Below are positions 24,323-34,327 of a DNA stretch of 64,000 nt, piece after piece. The notes under the pieces were generated by a model. It was not told the origin of the DNA. It did no database searches and saw nothing but the letters and a program-made list of their open reading frames with translations. Positions within the stretch are counted from its first letter, which is position 1. Each line of letters starts with the position of its first letter. Source of the stretch: Ovoidimarina sp963698645 (GTDB taxonomy: Bacteria > Pseudomonadota > Alphaproteobacteria > Rhodobacterales > Rhodobacteraceae); assembly GCA_963698645.1 (NCBI GenBank), contig CAVORP010000001.1, positions 310,001 through 374,000 on the forward strand, given 5' to 3'. The position numbers were made by a program, and so were the translations under genes.

Positions 24323-26176
24323 ATGGATGATCAAAACAAGAATCTAATCCTCGCAACGGCGTTGAGCTTTCTTGTCATATTGGTGTGGTTTCTCCTCTTC
24401 CCGCCCGAAGAGCCTGTCGTCGATCCGGCGACCCCGACCGCGGTGGCAACCGCCCCGGCCAGTCCTGTCCCGGGCGCGACCGAGATTGCGGATGCACCGG
24501 GGGCCGTTCCCGGCGTCACCACGCAGGCCGACAATCGCGCCGCCGCACTTGCCGAAGTCGTCCGTGTTCCGATCCTCACGAATAGGCTCGAAGGATCGAT
24601 CTCCCTGACCGGCGGTCGGATCGACGATCTGAAGCTGCGCGATTATCGCGAAACCCTCGACCCCGGCTCGGATGTCGTCACGCTGCTGACGCCCGAAGGC
24701 GTGGACGACGCCTATTACGCCCTGTTTGGCTGGTCACCGGGAACAGGCCTCACCATCGATCAGGTGCCAACGGCGGAAACCGTCTGGACGGCGCCCGAGG
24801 ATGCGACGCTTGGCCTTGGCTCCGACGTCACTATGACATGGGAAAACGGCAGCGGCCTGATCTTCCGCAGGACAATCTCGGTTGACGAGGATTTCATCTT
24901 CACCGTCACCCAAAGCGTCGAGAATGCGAGCGAGAACACGGTTCGCCTCGCGCCGTACGGATTGATCGCCCGCCATGGAGAACCCAACAATCTCAAGGGT
25001 TTCTTCATCATCCACGAAGGCGCAATTCGCCAGACCGGGACCGAGATGAACGAACTTGGTTACGACGATCTGCGCGATCTCGACCCCGACCCCCGCTGGG
25101 GATCGGCGGCGGATGTCGTCGAAGTCGAGGCCAATGGCTGGATCGGATTCACCGACCACTACTGGATGACAACACTCATCCCGGCTCCGGAGCAAGCCTT
25201 CACATCGGCCCTGCAATACGATCCAAGCCGCGATATCTACCGCGCCACGGCGCTCCTGCGCACCCTCGAAATCGCGCCTGGCGCCTCCGGCGAAGTCACT
25301 CAAAAGCTGTTTGCCGGCGCAAAGGAATGGGAAACCATCCGCGAATACGAAAAAGAGAAGGGCATCTTCCGGTTCATCGACTCCATCGACTGGGGCTGGT
25401 TCTTTTTCCTCACGAAACCGATCTTCTCCGTGCTGCACTGGCTCAATGGCGTGGTCGGCAACATGGGCTGGTCGATCATCGGCCTCACCCTCCTGATCAA
25501 GGCGCTGCTGCTGCCGCTCGCCTACAAATCCTATGTCTCGATGGCGAAGATGAAGGAACTTCAGCCCGAGATGGAGAAGATCAAGGAAAAGGCCGGGGAC
25601 GACCGCCAGAAGCTCCAGCAGGAAATGATGGCGCTCTACAAGAAGGAAAAGGTCAATCCGGCTGCGGGCTGCCTTCCCATCCTGCTTCAGATCCCGATCT
25701 TCTTTTCGCTCTACAAGGTGATCTTCGTCACGATCGAATTGCGCCATGCACCATGGATCGGGTGGATTCGCGACCTGTCGGCCCCCGACCCCTCGTCGCT
25801 TTATAATCTCTGGGGCGTCTTCCCGTGGGCTGCACCCGAGCCGGGATCGATCCTCGCGCTGATCTTCATCGGCATCCTGCCGCTGATCCTCGGCATCTCC
25901 ATGTGGATGCAGCAGAAATTGAACCCTGCCCCCACCGACCCGACCCAGCAAATGATCTTTGCCTGGATGCCCTGGGTCTTCATGTTCATGCTCGGGTCCT
26001 TCGCGTCCGGCCTCGTGATCTACTGGATCGCGAACAACACGATCACCTTCATGCAGCAATACCTGATCATGCGCAGTCAGGGGATGAGACCGGATGTGTT
26101 CGGCAATATCAAATCCGGGATCAAGCGGGGCAAGGCTTCGGCGAACGCCGACAAGCCGCCAAAAACAAAGAAGTGA
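24323..26176 (+). CDS. yidC: Membrane protein insertase YidC
   Basis: A 617-residue inner-membrane insertase that places proteins in the membrane alone or with SecYEG. An N-terminal anchor (LILATALSFLVILVWFLLF), a large periplasmic beta-domain (about 60-345) and the conserved Oxa1 core of five helices with KEKVNPAAGCLPILLQIPIFFSLYKV are present; the tail ends in a Lys-rich segment. Its length is typical of alphaproteobacteria. It is followed by MOSC, engB and argB genes. rpmH and rnpA, which precede yidC in many genomes, are absent here. The stop overlaps the MOSC gene start by 4 bp. Confidence 0.96.
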   Translation: MDDQNKNLILATALSFLVILVWFLLFPPEEPVVDPATPTAVATAPASPVPGATEIADAPGAVPGVTTQADNRAAALAEVVRVPILTNRLEGSISLTGGRIDDLKLRDYRETLDPGSDVVTLLTPEGVDDAYYALFGWSPGTGLTIDQVPTAETVWTAPEDATLGLGSDVTMTWENGSGLIFRRTISVDEDFIFTVTQSVENASENTVRLAPYGLIARHGEPNNLKGFFIIHEGAIRQTGTEMNELGYDDLRDLDPDPRWGSAADVVEVEANGWIGFTDHYWMTTLIPAPEQAFTSALQYDPSRDIYRATALLRTLEIAPGASGEVTQKLFAGAKEWETIREYEKEKGIFRFIDSIDWGWFFFLTKPIFSVLHWLNGVVGNMGWSIIGLTLLIKALLLPLAYKSYVSMAKMKELQPEMEKIKEKAGDDRQKLQQEMMALYKKEKVNPAAGCLPILLQIPIFFSLYKVIFVTIELRHAPWIGWIRDLSAPDPSSLYNLWGVFPWAAPEPGSILALIFIGILPLILGISMWMQQKLNPAPTDPTQQMIFAWMPWVFMFMLGSFASGLVIYWIANNTITFMQQYLIMRSQGMRPDVFGNIKSGIKRGKASANADKPPKTKK

Positions 26177-26922
26177 GCAACACGCTTGCCCATATTTGGC
26201 GTCATCCGCTCAAGGCCATCGGACGCGAGTCGATGGAGACGGTCACACTGACAGCCGGTCAATGGATGCCTTTCGACCGGCATTGGGCAGTGACCCACGA
26301 CCGGGCCCAGATAGGAGAAGGCTGGCTGCCAAAGGCCAATTTTCTGCGCGGTGTGACCGAACCCGCCCTCATGGCCGCAACCGCGCGTCTCGACGCCGAT
26401 TGCAGAACGCTGGTTCTCGACCACCCCGAAGCAGGTCAGCTTGCGTTCGCGCCGGATGATCCGGCAGAAACGCCCCGCCTCCTCGACTGGCTGTCTCGCA
26501 TCTGGCCCGCCGATCTGCCCGCTCCGACGGGGATCTACCGGTCCGACACGGCGCAGTTGACCGATGTGCCGGATCCCTGGCTCTCGATCAATAATCTCGC
26601 GTCGCATCGCGCGGTGGAGCAGCGCATCGGCAAGGACCTGTCGATTCACCGCTGGCGCGGGAATCTCTGGATCGACGGGCTCGCCCCCTGGCAGGAATTC
26701 GAATGGGTCGACAAGACGATCCGGATCGGCAAGGTGGCGCTCCGTGTCCATCAACGCATCACCCGCTGCAAGGCGACAATGGCCAACCCCGAAACCGGGA
26801 GGCGCGATGCCGACACGCTTGCGGCATTGCGCAACTGGGATCATCAGGATTTCGGCGTCTACGCCGAGGTCGTCGAAGGCGGCGACATCCGCAAGAGCGA
26901 TGCCGTAGAGGTTCCCGCATGA
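26173..26922 (+). CDS. MOSC domain sulfur-carrier protein
   Basis: About 249 residues. The GTG at 26173 overlaps the yidC stop (GTGA) and gives the expected N-terminal beta-barrel start NTLAHIWRHPLKAIGRE. Later motifs are MPFDRHWAVTHDR, LSINNLASHRAVEQRIG and the MOSC core RWRGNLWIDGLAPWQEFEWV with a nearby Cys in ITRCKATMANPETG, the conserved Cys proposed to carry sulfur in mARC/YcbX-like proteins. The physiological substrate is unknown. The stop overlaps the engB start by 4 bp, so yidC, this gene and engB form a translationally coupled series. Confidence 0.87.
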   Translation: MSNTLAHIWRHPLKAIGRESMETVTLTAGQWMPFDRHWAVTHDRAQIGEGWLPKANFLRGVTEPALMAATARLDADCRTLVLDHPEAGQLAFAPDDPAETPRLLDWLSRIWPADLPAPTGIYRSDTAQLTDVPDPWLSINNLASHRAVEQRIGKDLSIHRWRGNLWIDGLAPWQEFEWVDKTIRIGKVALRVHQRITRCKATMANPETGRRDADTLAALRNWDHQDFGVYAEVVEGGDIRKSDAVEVPA

Positions 26923-27567
26923 CCCTGCCCTTCCCCGAAACAGAGGTCACCGAAGAGGACCGTGAGGCCGGTCGCAAGCTTTTTGCAGGCGAGACAGAGT
27001 TCCTCAAAGGCGTCGTCGCTATGGATGGCCTGCCACCCGGAGACCGGATCGAGGTTTGCTTCGCGGGCCGCTCCAATGTCGGGAAATCCACGCTGATCAA
27101 TGCCCTCACGGGGCGCAAATCCCTCGCTCGGGCGTCGAACACGCCGGGCCGGACGCAAGAGATCAATTTCTTCACCTCCGGCCCCGATCACTACATCGTC
27201 GACCTTCCGGGTTACGGTTTCGCCAATGCACCGGTCCCTGTGGTCGAGAAATGGCAGCGCTTGCTCAAGAACTACCTCTCGGGACGCCCCAATCTGCGCC
27301 GCGCCTTCGTTCTGATCGACGCGCGTCACGGGGTCAAAGCCGTGGACGAGGAAATCCTCTCCCTCCTCGACAAGTCCGCTGTCCCCTTTCAGACGGTCCT
27401 CACCAAGGCCGACAAGGTAAAGGACGCCGACCGCGCCCGCGATTCTGTCCCAGGTCCGCACCGCAATCTCCAAACACCCCGCGGCCTTCCCGGAAATCGT
27501 CGTCACTTCCTCGGAAAAAGGCCAAGGCATCGAAACACTTCGGGCGATCATCGCCACGCTTGTCTAG
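26919..27567 (+). pseudogene. engB: Ribosome-biogenesis GTPase EngB/YihA, broken by one +1 shift
   Basis: EngB is a GTPase needed for maturation of the 50S subunit. The frame has G1 GRSNVGKSTLIN, the G2 Thr in NTPGRTQEINFF, G3 VDLPGYGFA and G4 TKADKVKDADRAR. There it is lost; one base fewer in the CCC at 27436-27438 restores ILSQVRTAISKHPAAF, the G5-like VVTSSEKGQGIETLRAII and a stop at 27565-27567, giving 215 residues, the normal size. Because EngB is essential in most bacteria and everything else is perfect, a base-call error is likely. The start overlaps the MOSC stop (ATGA). argB follows after 58 bp. Confidence 0.9.
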
Positions 27568-27625
27568 TCCTGCTTGAGCCGGAACGCCGGACACCCTATC
27601 AGAGGGAAAGACAAGGACCCCATGG

Positions 27626-28492
27626 ATGAAAAAACGCGACATGAACCGCGACTGGATCGCCACCGCCCATACGCTTAACGCAGCCTTGCCCTACCTGCAG
27701 CGCTATGATGGTGCGACCGTCGTGATAAAGCTTGGCGGCCACGCCATGGGCTCTCCCGAGGGCATGGAGAGTTTTGCGCGCGATGTCGTGCTGATGCAGC
27801 AGGTGGGCGTCAATCCAGTAATCGTCCATGGCGGCGGCCCCCAGATCAACGACATGCTCTCGCGGCTCGACATCCAGTCCGAATTCGTCCGGGGCAAGCG
27901 CGTGACCGATCAGGCCACCGTCGAAGTCGTGGAAATGGTGCTTTCGGGCCTCGTGAACAAATCCATCGTTCAGGCGATCAATGCACAGGGCGGGCGCGCC
28001 ATCGGCCTGTCCGGCAAGGACGCGAACCTCATGGTTTGCGAAGCGACCGACCCCGCACTGGGCTTTGTCGGAACGCCGGTCGGATTTAACCCCGACTTCC
28101 TGCGCTCGCTTCACGCGGCAGAGATCATACCGGTGATCGCTCCCATCGGCGCGGGGCGAAACGGCGAAACCTTCAACGTCAACGGCGATACCGCCGCAGG
28201 CGCCATTGCGGCCAGCCTGACCGCCGACCGGCTTTTGCTGCTGACCGATGTCTCTGGCGTCAAGAACGCAGCCGGCGAGGTCGTGACGGAACTCACGCCC
28301 GGCCAGATCCGCGAGATGACCGAAGAGGGAACGATCGCGGGCGGGATGATCCCCAAGACCGAAACGGCGCTTGCCGCGATCGCGGGCGGCGTCCGCGCCG
28401 TGGTCATTCTCGATGGACGCGCCCCCAATGCCTGCCTTCTCGAACTCTACACCGATCACGGGGCAGGAAGCCTGATCCGCGCGGCCAGATGA
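27626..28492 (+). CDS. argB: N-acetylglutamate kinase
   Basis: ArgB phosphorylates N-acetyl-L-glutamate in the second step of arginine biosynthesis. The 288-residue product shows VVIKLGGHAMG and VIVHGGGPQIN (phosphate-binding glycine loops), GLVNKSIVQAINAQGGRAIGL, GFNPDFLRSL, FNVNGDTAAGAIAASL and GGMIPKTETALAAI, all family signatures; an N-terminal helix of about 20 residues (MNRDWIATAHTLNAAL) is typical of arginine-sensitive hexameric enzymes, so feedback inhibition is likely. The stop overlaps the start of the ferredoxin-like gene by 4 bp. A start five codons later is possible. Confidence 0.96.
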   Translation: MKKRDMNRDWIATAHTLNAALPYLQRYDGATVVIKLGGHAMGSPEGMESFARDVVLMQQVGVNPVIVHGGGPQINDMLSRLDIQSEFVRGKRVTDQATVEVVEMVLSGLVNKSIVQAINAQGGRAIGLSGKDANLMVCEATDPALGFVGTPVGFNPDFLRSLHAAEIIPVIAPIGAGRNGETFNVNGDTAAGAIAASLTADRLLLLTDVSGVKNAAGEVVTELTPGQIREMTEEGTIAGGMIPKTETALAAIAGGVRAVVILDGRAPNACLLELYTDHGAGSLIRAAR

Positions 28493-29145
28493 CCGATTTC
28501 GCTGTGATCGAGACCCGGGCGGCCAAGGCCCAACTCGACATCTTCGGCGCCTTCCATCCCGGTCCCGATGACGACCTGCCGGCCGATATTCGAACCCTGC
28601 TTCTGCTGGGTCCGCGCGAGCCGGGGTTCTGGCCCATCATTACCGCATCGCCCGAATTCAACGACGGCGCACCCGATGCAATCGACCGCTGGTCGCGCCG
28701 TGTCATCGGGCACCTCGCCTGCGACCTGGGGGCCAAGGCCTACTTTCCCTTCTCCGGCCCGCCCTGGCGCCCGTTCATCCGCTGGGCGCAACGCTCCGGT
28801 CACGCCTGGGGGTCAGAGGTGGGCATCCTCGTCCACGACCGTGCGGGCCTGATGGTATCCTATCGCGGCGCGCTCGGTCTGCACGAACGGCTTGCACTGC
28901 CAGCCCCCGGCCAGCGCCCATGCGACACTTGCAGGGCGAAGCCCTGCCTCACCGCCTGCCCCGTCGATGCCCTTGGGCCAACGGGCTACGACGTCCCCAC
29001 CTGCAAGTCCCACCTGGACACACGAATTGGCAAATCCACCTGCATGGCCTCGGGATGCCTTGTCAGGCGCGCCTGCCCCGTCAGCCAGCGCTATGCACGC
29101 GACCCCGATCAATCCGCCTATCACATGAGGTATTTCCACCCATGA
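28489..29145 (+). CDS. 4Fe-4S ferredoxin-like protein
   Basis: A 218-residue cytosolic protein with two Cys groups in its C-terminal third: RPCDTCRAKPCLTACPVDAL (about 146-165) and CMASGCLVRRACPVSQ (about 188-203), which can hold one or two iron-sulfur clusters as in QueG-related electron-transfer proteins. The N-terminal 140 residues (LLLLGPREPGFWPII, SGPPWRPFIRWAQRSG) resemble the cobalamin-independent part of such enzymes but contain no recognisable catalytic motif. Function unknown. It is coupled to argB and sixA by ATGA-type overlaps at both ends. Confidence 0.75.
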   Translation: MTDFAVIETRAAKAQLDIFGAFHPGPDDDLPADIRTLLLLGPREPGFWPIITASPEFNDGAPDAIDRWSRRVIGHLACDLGAKAYFPFSGPPWRPFIRWAQRSGHAWGSEVGILVHDRAGLMVSYRGALGLHERLALPAPGQRPCDTCRAKPCLTACPVDALGPTGYDVPTCKSHLDTRIGKSTCMASGCLVRRACPVSQRYARDPDQSAYHMRYFHP

Positions 29146-29649
29146 CCCGAACCCTGATCCTCATGCGACATGCAAAATCAAGCTGGGATGACCCCCGTCT
29201 CGATGACTTCGACCGACCGCTCAACGATCGGGGACGTGCCTCTGCCAAGGCACTCGGCGAATGGCTGGTGCGAAAGGGGTCGCTCCCGGACGAAGGGACT
29301 CGTCTCGACGGCCAAACGCACAGTCGAGACATGGAACCTCGTTTCCGAAGCCTTCGCCACCACAGTCGAGGCGCGGTTCAGCGAGCGGCTCTACCACGCC
29401 AGCGCCGACCGCCTGCTCTCCGAACTACAGGCCGTGACGGGCCGGACCGTCCTTCTGATCGCCCACAACCCCGGTATCGCGGACTTTGCGGCCCGGCTGG
29501 TCACCGAACCTCCGCAGCATCCCCGCTTCGACGACTATCCCACTGGCGCCACGACGATCATCGCGTTTCCCGCCGGCACATGGTCCGACATCCGCTGGCA
29601 CACCGGCAGGGTCACGGATTTCGTGACTCCTCGGGACCTCCTCGAATAG
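29142..29649 (+). pseudogene. sixA: SixA-like phosphohistidine phosphatase, broken by one +1 shift
   Basis: A histidine phosphatase of the branch SixA. The N-terminal frame has the catalytic RHG-type motif LMRHAKSSWDD (His nucleophile near residue 10) and LDDFDRPLNDRGRASA. Removal of one G from the GGG at 29295-29297 joins LPDEG to LVSTAKRTVETW and leads to the second histidine motif LLIAHNPGIADFA and the end near 29649, giving about 168 residues, normal for the family. SixA-like enzymes dephosphorylate histidine on phosphotransferase-system or phosphorelay proteins; the target here is unknown. The start overlaps the ferredoxin-like gene by 4 bp. It is convergent with aapP. Confidence 0.83.
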
Positions 29650-29667
29650 CGAAACCGTGCGCGGTGG

Positions 29668-30454
29668 TCAGTGCCCCAGAATCTGGCTGAGGAACAGCTT
29701 GGTCCGGTCGCTCTTCGGGTTGTTGAAGAACTCTTCCGGCTCGTTCTGCTCGACGATCTGGCCCTCATCCATGAAGATGACCCTGTTCGCCACCTGACGG
29801 GCAAAGCCCATCTCGTGGGTCACGCACAGCATCGTCATGCCCTCTTCGGCCAGTTCGATCATCGTATCCAGAACTTCCTTGATCATCTCCGGATCAAGCG
29901 CCGAGGTCGGCTCGTCGAACAGCATGATCCGGGGCCGCATGCACAGCGACCGCGCGATCGCCACGCGCTGCTGCTGGCCACCCGACAACTGGCCGGGATA
30001 CTTGTTCGCCTGTTCCGGAATCTTCACCTTGGTCAGGAAATGCATCGCGGTCTCTTCCGCTTCCCGCTTTGGCGTCTTGCGGACCCAGATCGGCGCGAGC
30101 GTGCAGTTCTCGAGGATCGTCAGATGCGGAAACAGGTTGAAGTGCTGGAACACCATTCCAACTTCCGACCGGATCGTATCGATGTTCTTGATATCCGAGG
30201 ACAGGACGGTGCCATCCACCGTGATCCGCCCCTTCTGATGCTCCTCCAGCGCGTTGATGCACCGGATCAGCGTCGACTTGCCCGACCCGGACGGGCCGCA
30301 GATCACGATCCGCTCCCCCCGATTCACCGTCAGGTTGATGTCACGCAGCACGTGGAAGCGTTCCGTACCACTTGTTCATGTTCTCGATCGAAATCGCGAT
30401 CTCGTCCGTGATGTGTGCGCGCGAGCGCTCGGGCGCCGTGTCGGTCATGGCCAT
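29668..30454 (-). pseudogene. aapP: Amino-acid ABC transporter ATPase (AapP/BztD), +1 shift near the N-terminus
   Basis: The ATP-hydrolysing subunit of the Aap/Bzt importer. From the ATG at 30454, with a GGAGGT site, the frame reads MTDTAPERSRAHITDEIAIS through NMNKWYGT and then fails; one base fewer at 30357-30362 restores FHVLRDINLTVNRGER and the normal 261-residue protein. The rest is intact: Walker A GPSGSGKST, signature LSGGQQQR, Walker B IMLFDEPTSAL and H-loop VTHEMGFAR. A start inside the gene would give only 227 residues and lose the A-loop. The gene is last in the unit aapJ-aapQ-aapM-aapP. Confidence 0.9.
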
Positions 30455-30466
30455 CTGTCGGACCTC

Positions 30467-31760
30467 CTATCGGTGATCGGTCTGAAGCTGACGCTCCAGC
30501 CATTGTGAGTATTGCGAAATGCCGTAGCAGAAGACAAAGAACAGCAGGGCGGCAAAGCCGAACAATTCCCAATAGACGCCGTTCCAATCGGTCGATGCCA
30601 GGATCGGTCCGCGGATCATGCCCACCAGATCGAACATCGAGATAACCGAGACAAGCGTCGTATCCTTGAACAGGCCCACGGCCACGTTGACGATCCCCGG
30701 GATCGAGATCTTGAGCGCCTGCGGCAGGATGATCAGTCGCATCGCCTGGCTGTAATCAAGGCCCAGACTGTCGGCGGCCTCGTACTGACCGCGCGGAAGC
30801 GCTGCCAGTCCTCCCCGGATCACCTCGGCGATATAGGCCGAAGCGAACAGCGTGATCATGATCATCACGCGCAGGATAAGATCGAAATTCGTTCCCGGCG
30901 GAAGGAAGTAGGCCAGAACCACGTTCGCCACGAACAGAAGCGTGATCAGCGGCACGCCGCGAATGAACTCGATGAAGATCACCGAAAAGAACTTGATGAT
31001 CGGCATCGACGACTGCCGGCCCAGCGCCAGAGCGATCCCCAGAGGCAAGGATACCGAAAGACAGACGACGCCAAGGATCAGGTTCAACATGAACCCGCCG
31101 ATATCGCGGCTCTCGACAACCGGCAGCGCAAGGAAACCTGCATCCGCCGGAAACACAAAGCCGGCGACCCGCAAGAAGATCAGCGCGGCGACGATGCCAC
31201 CGACGAACCCCATGGCAAAGGACTGGTCCACCAGACGCGAATAGACGATATAGCCCAGCGACAAAGCCCAGAAGCACCGTCACCGGGACAAGGATCGACC
31301 CGCCCCAGACCAGCCAGTAGGCCACGAACGGGAACAGCGCCGTCCCGATGAACATCTTCCGCGGCAGGTTCGAATACAGAACCGGTGCGAAGGCTGCGAA
31401 CATAAGCACGAAGGCCAGCGTCGGCCGCCAGTAGGAATCCTGTGGATACCGGCCAAAGACAAGCTGGTGCCAGCGCTCGGTCAGCACCGCGAAACAGCCG
31501 CCTCCCGAACCTGCAAGCTTGTCCCGGCAATCCCGGATCGATTCCGCGTCCCAGACCCCGTTCATGATCCATGGCAGGAGCAGGGTCAGAATGTAGTAGA
31601 CTGCAAGAAGCGACAGAACCGTCAGAATGCTGTTGAGCGTCGACGAAAACAGGTTCTCGCGAACCCATTTGATCGCACCGGTCTCAGTCGCAGGGGGCGG
31701 CGATGGCGGGAGCGGCGTCTCCCGGACGAAGGCTGCGGATTGCGCGTTTGTCTCGGACAT
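30467..31760 (-). pseudogene. aapM: Amino-acid ABC permease (AapM/BztC), broken by one +1 shift
   Basis: The second permease of the importer, about 430 residues. The first half starts MSETNAQSAAFVRETPL and includes the large insertion typical of AapM (RDCRDKLAGSGGGCFAVLTERW). At the AAA at 31263-31265 (plus-strand view) one base is in excess; skipping it joins VTVLLGL to SLGYIVYSRLVDQ, and the second half carries the permease-specific EAA loop, EAADSLGLDYSQAMRLIILPQAL. It starts 1 bp after aapQ and ends 12 bp before aapP, so all are co-transcribed. It forms the membrane channel with AapQ. Confidence 0.9.
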
Positions 31761-31761
31761 A

Positions 31762-32976
31762 TCAGCGCTCCCTTAGCTTGACGGCGTTGTTGTAGACGTT
31801 CATGACCCCTGAAATCGCAAGCGAGATCGTCAGGTAGAACAGCATCAGCAACAGGATGCATTCGAGCGCGCGACCGGTCTGGTTCAACGTGATGCCGCCC
31901 AGCGTGCCCGTCACGTCCATATACCCGACCGCGATGGCCAGCGAAGAGTTCTTCGTCAGGTTCAGATACTGCGAAATCAGCGGCGGAATGATGACCCGAA
32001 GCGCCTGCGGAAGGATTACGAGGTTCATGATCCGGTTCGGACGCAGACCCAGGGACGCGGCCGCTTCCGTCTGACCCGTCGAAATCGCCTGAATCCCCGC
32101 GCGCACATTCTCGGCGATGAACGCGCCGGTATAGATCGCAAGTGCGAACCAAAGTGCGATCAACGATGCCCGGATCTGGATGCCGCCTTGAAAGTTGAAG
32201 CCCTGCAGTTCCGGATACTCAAGGCTGATAGGCTGACCCATGGCGAAAAAGACGATCAGCGTGGGAAGAAAGAACAGTGCGATCGACGGCCAGAAGACGG
32301 GTAGAAGCCGACCGGTATCGTAGAGCAGCTTCGTCGCATAACGCCGATAGAAGAAGATGCCGGCGACCGACAGAAGAAAGGTGATGAGGACAGCAAGCGA
32401 CCCGGACTCATAAAGAGGCTTCGGAGTATAGACCCCCCTGTTCGTAAACGCGATCGCGTCGAACAGCATCGAGGATTGCGGGTCGTCGCCCCGAAAGGCC
32501 CTCGGACCGGGAAGGCTCACCGTCATGATCGAAAAGATGATCAGGATCCAGATCAGAACCGGAACGTTGCGGAACGCCTCCACGTAGATCGACATCAACC
32601 GCGCGACGATCCAGTTCTTCGACAGCCGCAGGACACCGGCGACAACTCCCAGAATGGTCGCCGTCGCGCAGCCAAGAAACGCAACGATCAGCGTATTGAT
32701 CACACCAACGACAGAGGCCCGCAGATGCGTGTCCTGGCTGTCGAACGGAATCGGCTGCTGATTGATGTCATATCCCGCGGCGGTGCCGAGAAAGTCAAAG
32801 CCCATACCGTTCGCCTGAAGCGTCGGGTTGTTAAGCGCATTGTTGATCAGCCAACTGAAGAAGGCGATGATCAGTACGAGGGCAATGAACTGAAACGTGT
32901 AAGAGCGGTAACGCGTGTCATTCAGAAGCATGGACAGGCGAAACGACTCCTCTGGGGGGTCGGTTAACGTCGTCAT
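31762..32976 (-). CDS. aapQ: Amino-acid ABC permease (AapQ/BztB)
   Basis: A 404-residue inner-membrane permease with about eight hydrophobic helices and the long loop characteristic of AapQ/BztB proteins. The EAA signature reads EAAASLGLRPNRIMNLVILPQAL near residue 310, where it contacts the ATPase. It is intact, unlike aapM and aapP downstream. Known importers of this type bring in glutamate, aspartate, glutamine and asparagine, or a broad range of L-amino acids; the exact range here is inferred. It is separated from aapJ by 130 bp that holds a stem-loop. Confidence 0.93.
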   Translation of the reverse strand: MTTLTDPPEESFRLSMLLNDTRYRSYTFQFIALVLIIAFFSWLINNALNNPTLQANGMGFDFLGTAAGYDINQQPIPFDSQDTHLRASVVGVINTLIVAFLGCATATILGVVAGVLRLSKNWIVARLMSIYVEAFRNVPVLIWILIIFSIMTVSLPGPRAFRGDDPQSSMLFDAIAFTNRGVYTPKPLYESGSLAVLITFLLSVAGIFFYRRYATKLLYDTGRLLPVFWPSIALFFLPTLIVFFAMGQPISLEYPELQGFNFQGGIQIRASLIALWFALAIYTGAFIAENVRAGIQAISTGQTEAAASLGLRPNRIMNLVILPQALRVIIPPLISQYLNLTKNSSLAIAVGYMDVTGTLGGITLNQTGRALECILLLMLFYLTISLAISGVMNVYNNAVKLRER

Positions 32977-33062
32977 CTCCGGACTTTCCCTGTTGCCCCG
33001 GTATCCAAAGACGCATTTCTCATGCGCCCCTCACGGTCCGAGATTTTATTATTCTTGAGTGC

Positions 33063-33094
33063 GAAGGGCGCAGGGATCTGATCCTGCGCCCTTC
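33063..33094 (-). terminator. Stem-loop between aapJ and aapQ
   Basis: The arms GAAGGGCGCAGG (33063-33074) and CCTGCGCCCTTC (33083-33094) pair over 12 bp around an 8-base loop. No T-run follows on the minus strand, so it is more likely an RNA-stabilising or partial-readthrough element than a full terminator. Such stems often let the binding protein gene be expressed above the permease genes. Confidence 0.6.
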
Positions 33095-33106
33095 TCGAAG
33101 TGCTTC

Positions 33107-34123
33107 TTACCGGAACGGCGGCGAATACATCAGGCCGCCATCGGTCCACTGAGCGTTCAGACCGCGTGCAAGGCCGATCGGTGTATTCTCACCGATATGA
33201 CGCTCAAAGATTTCGCCGTAATTGCCCACAGCCGCGATGGCGTTCTTCGCCCAATCCGGCGACAGACCCATCATTTCACCCAGACCGCCCTCGGTGCCGA
33301 GGATACGGTTGATTTCCGGGTTGTCAGTGCCGCCAGAGAGTTCAGCGACATTGGCCGAAGTAATGCCAAGCTCTTCGGCCGCGATCAGCGCGTTCAGCGT
33401 CCAGCGAACAACGTCGCCCCACTCGTTGTCGCCATGGCGGACAAGCGGGCCGAGCGGCTCTTTCGACACGATTTCCGGCAGCACCACGTGCGCCGTCGGA
33501 TCTTCGAAGGTTGCGCGTGTCGATGCCAGGCCGGATGCGTCGGTCGTGTAGGTGTCACAGGCACCGGCCAGATACTGCTGGATGGCCTCGGCATTGGTCT
33601 CGATTGGAACCGGCTCATACGAGATACCGTTCGCGCGGAAGAAGTCGGCAAGGTTCAGTTCGGTCGTCGTACCGGTCTGAATACAAACCGTGGCCTGATC
33701 CAGATCCTTGGCCGAGGTCACGCCCAGTTCCTTGGGAACGATAAAGCCCTGACCGTCGTAATAGTTCACGCCCACGAATTCGAGCTTCAGGTCGACATCG
33801 CGCGAGAAGGTCCAGGTCGTGTTGCGCGAAAGCATGTCGATTTCGCCTGCGGCCAGCGCCGTAAAGCGGGTCTTGCCCGTCAGCGGTACGTAGTTCACCG
33901 CGGCTGCATCACCCAGTACTGCCGCTGCAACAGCCTTGCACAGGTCGATGTCGAAGCCCTGCCAGTTGTTGTTCGCGTCCGGTGCCGCAAATCCCACCAG
34001 ACCGGTGTTCACGCCGCAATTCAGCATGCCGCGTGCCTTCACATCTTCCAGCGTTGTCGCCGCAGCGGCGCCGGCCAGAAGACCCGCTACTGTCAGCGTT
34101 CCTAGAAATGCTGCTTTTTTCAT
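33107..34123 (-). CDS. aapJ: Amino-acid ABC transporter periplasmic binding protein (AapJ/BztA)
   Basis: A 338-residue solute-binding protein with a signal peptide (MKKAAFLGTLTVAGLLAGAAAA) and the family-3 fold: TLEDVKARGMLNCGVNTGLVGFA, GFDIDLCKAVAAAVLG, the ligand-binding RFTALAAGEIDMLSRNTTWT and VCIQTGTTTELNLADFF. The match to AapJ/BztA is high, so glutamate/aspartate-type amino acids or general L-amino acids are the expected ligands. It is the first gene of the unit, preceded by 204 bp that probably holds the promoter. Confidence 0.95.
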   Translation of the reverse strand: MKKAAFLGTLTVAGLLAGAAAATTLEDVKARGMLNCGVNTGLVGFAAPDANNNWQGFDIDLCKAVAAAVLGDAAAVNYVPLTGKTRFTALAAGEIDMLSRNTTWTFSRDVDLKLEFVGVNYYDGQGFIVPKELGVTSAKDLDQATVCIQTGTTTELNLADFFRANGISYEPVPIETNAEAIQQYLAGACDTYTTDASGLASTRATFEDPTAHVVLPEIVSKEPLGPLVRHGDNEWGDVVRWTLNALIAAEELGITSANVAELSGGTDNPEINRILGTEGGLGEMMGLSPDWAKNAIAAVGNYGEIFERHIGENTPIGLARGLNAQWTDGGLMYSPPFR

Positions 34124-34327
34124 CTTTTACCTCTTCCTGACACCCCGGGGCTCTTCCCGGGGAGATTGCGGTCCTCCCAGACCGATTGGATTAATGACAG
34201 GGGTTTCCCCTCATTGGGTTGGAATACTGGTGTCTCACCCCTATGAGGTCAAGGGGAGCAGCGCCAAATTCGGCACACGTCTTTGCCAACTTACCCGACG
34301 TAGCGTCACTGGGCTGTAAGAAGCGAC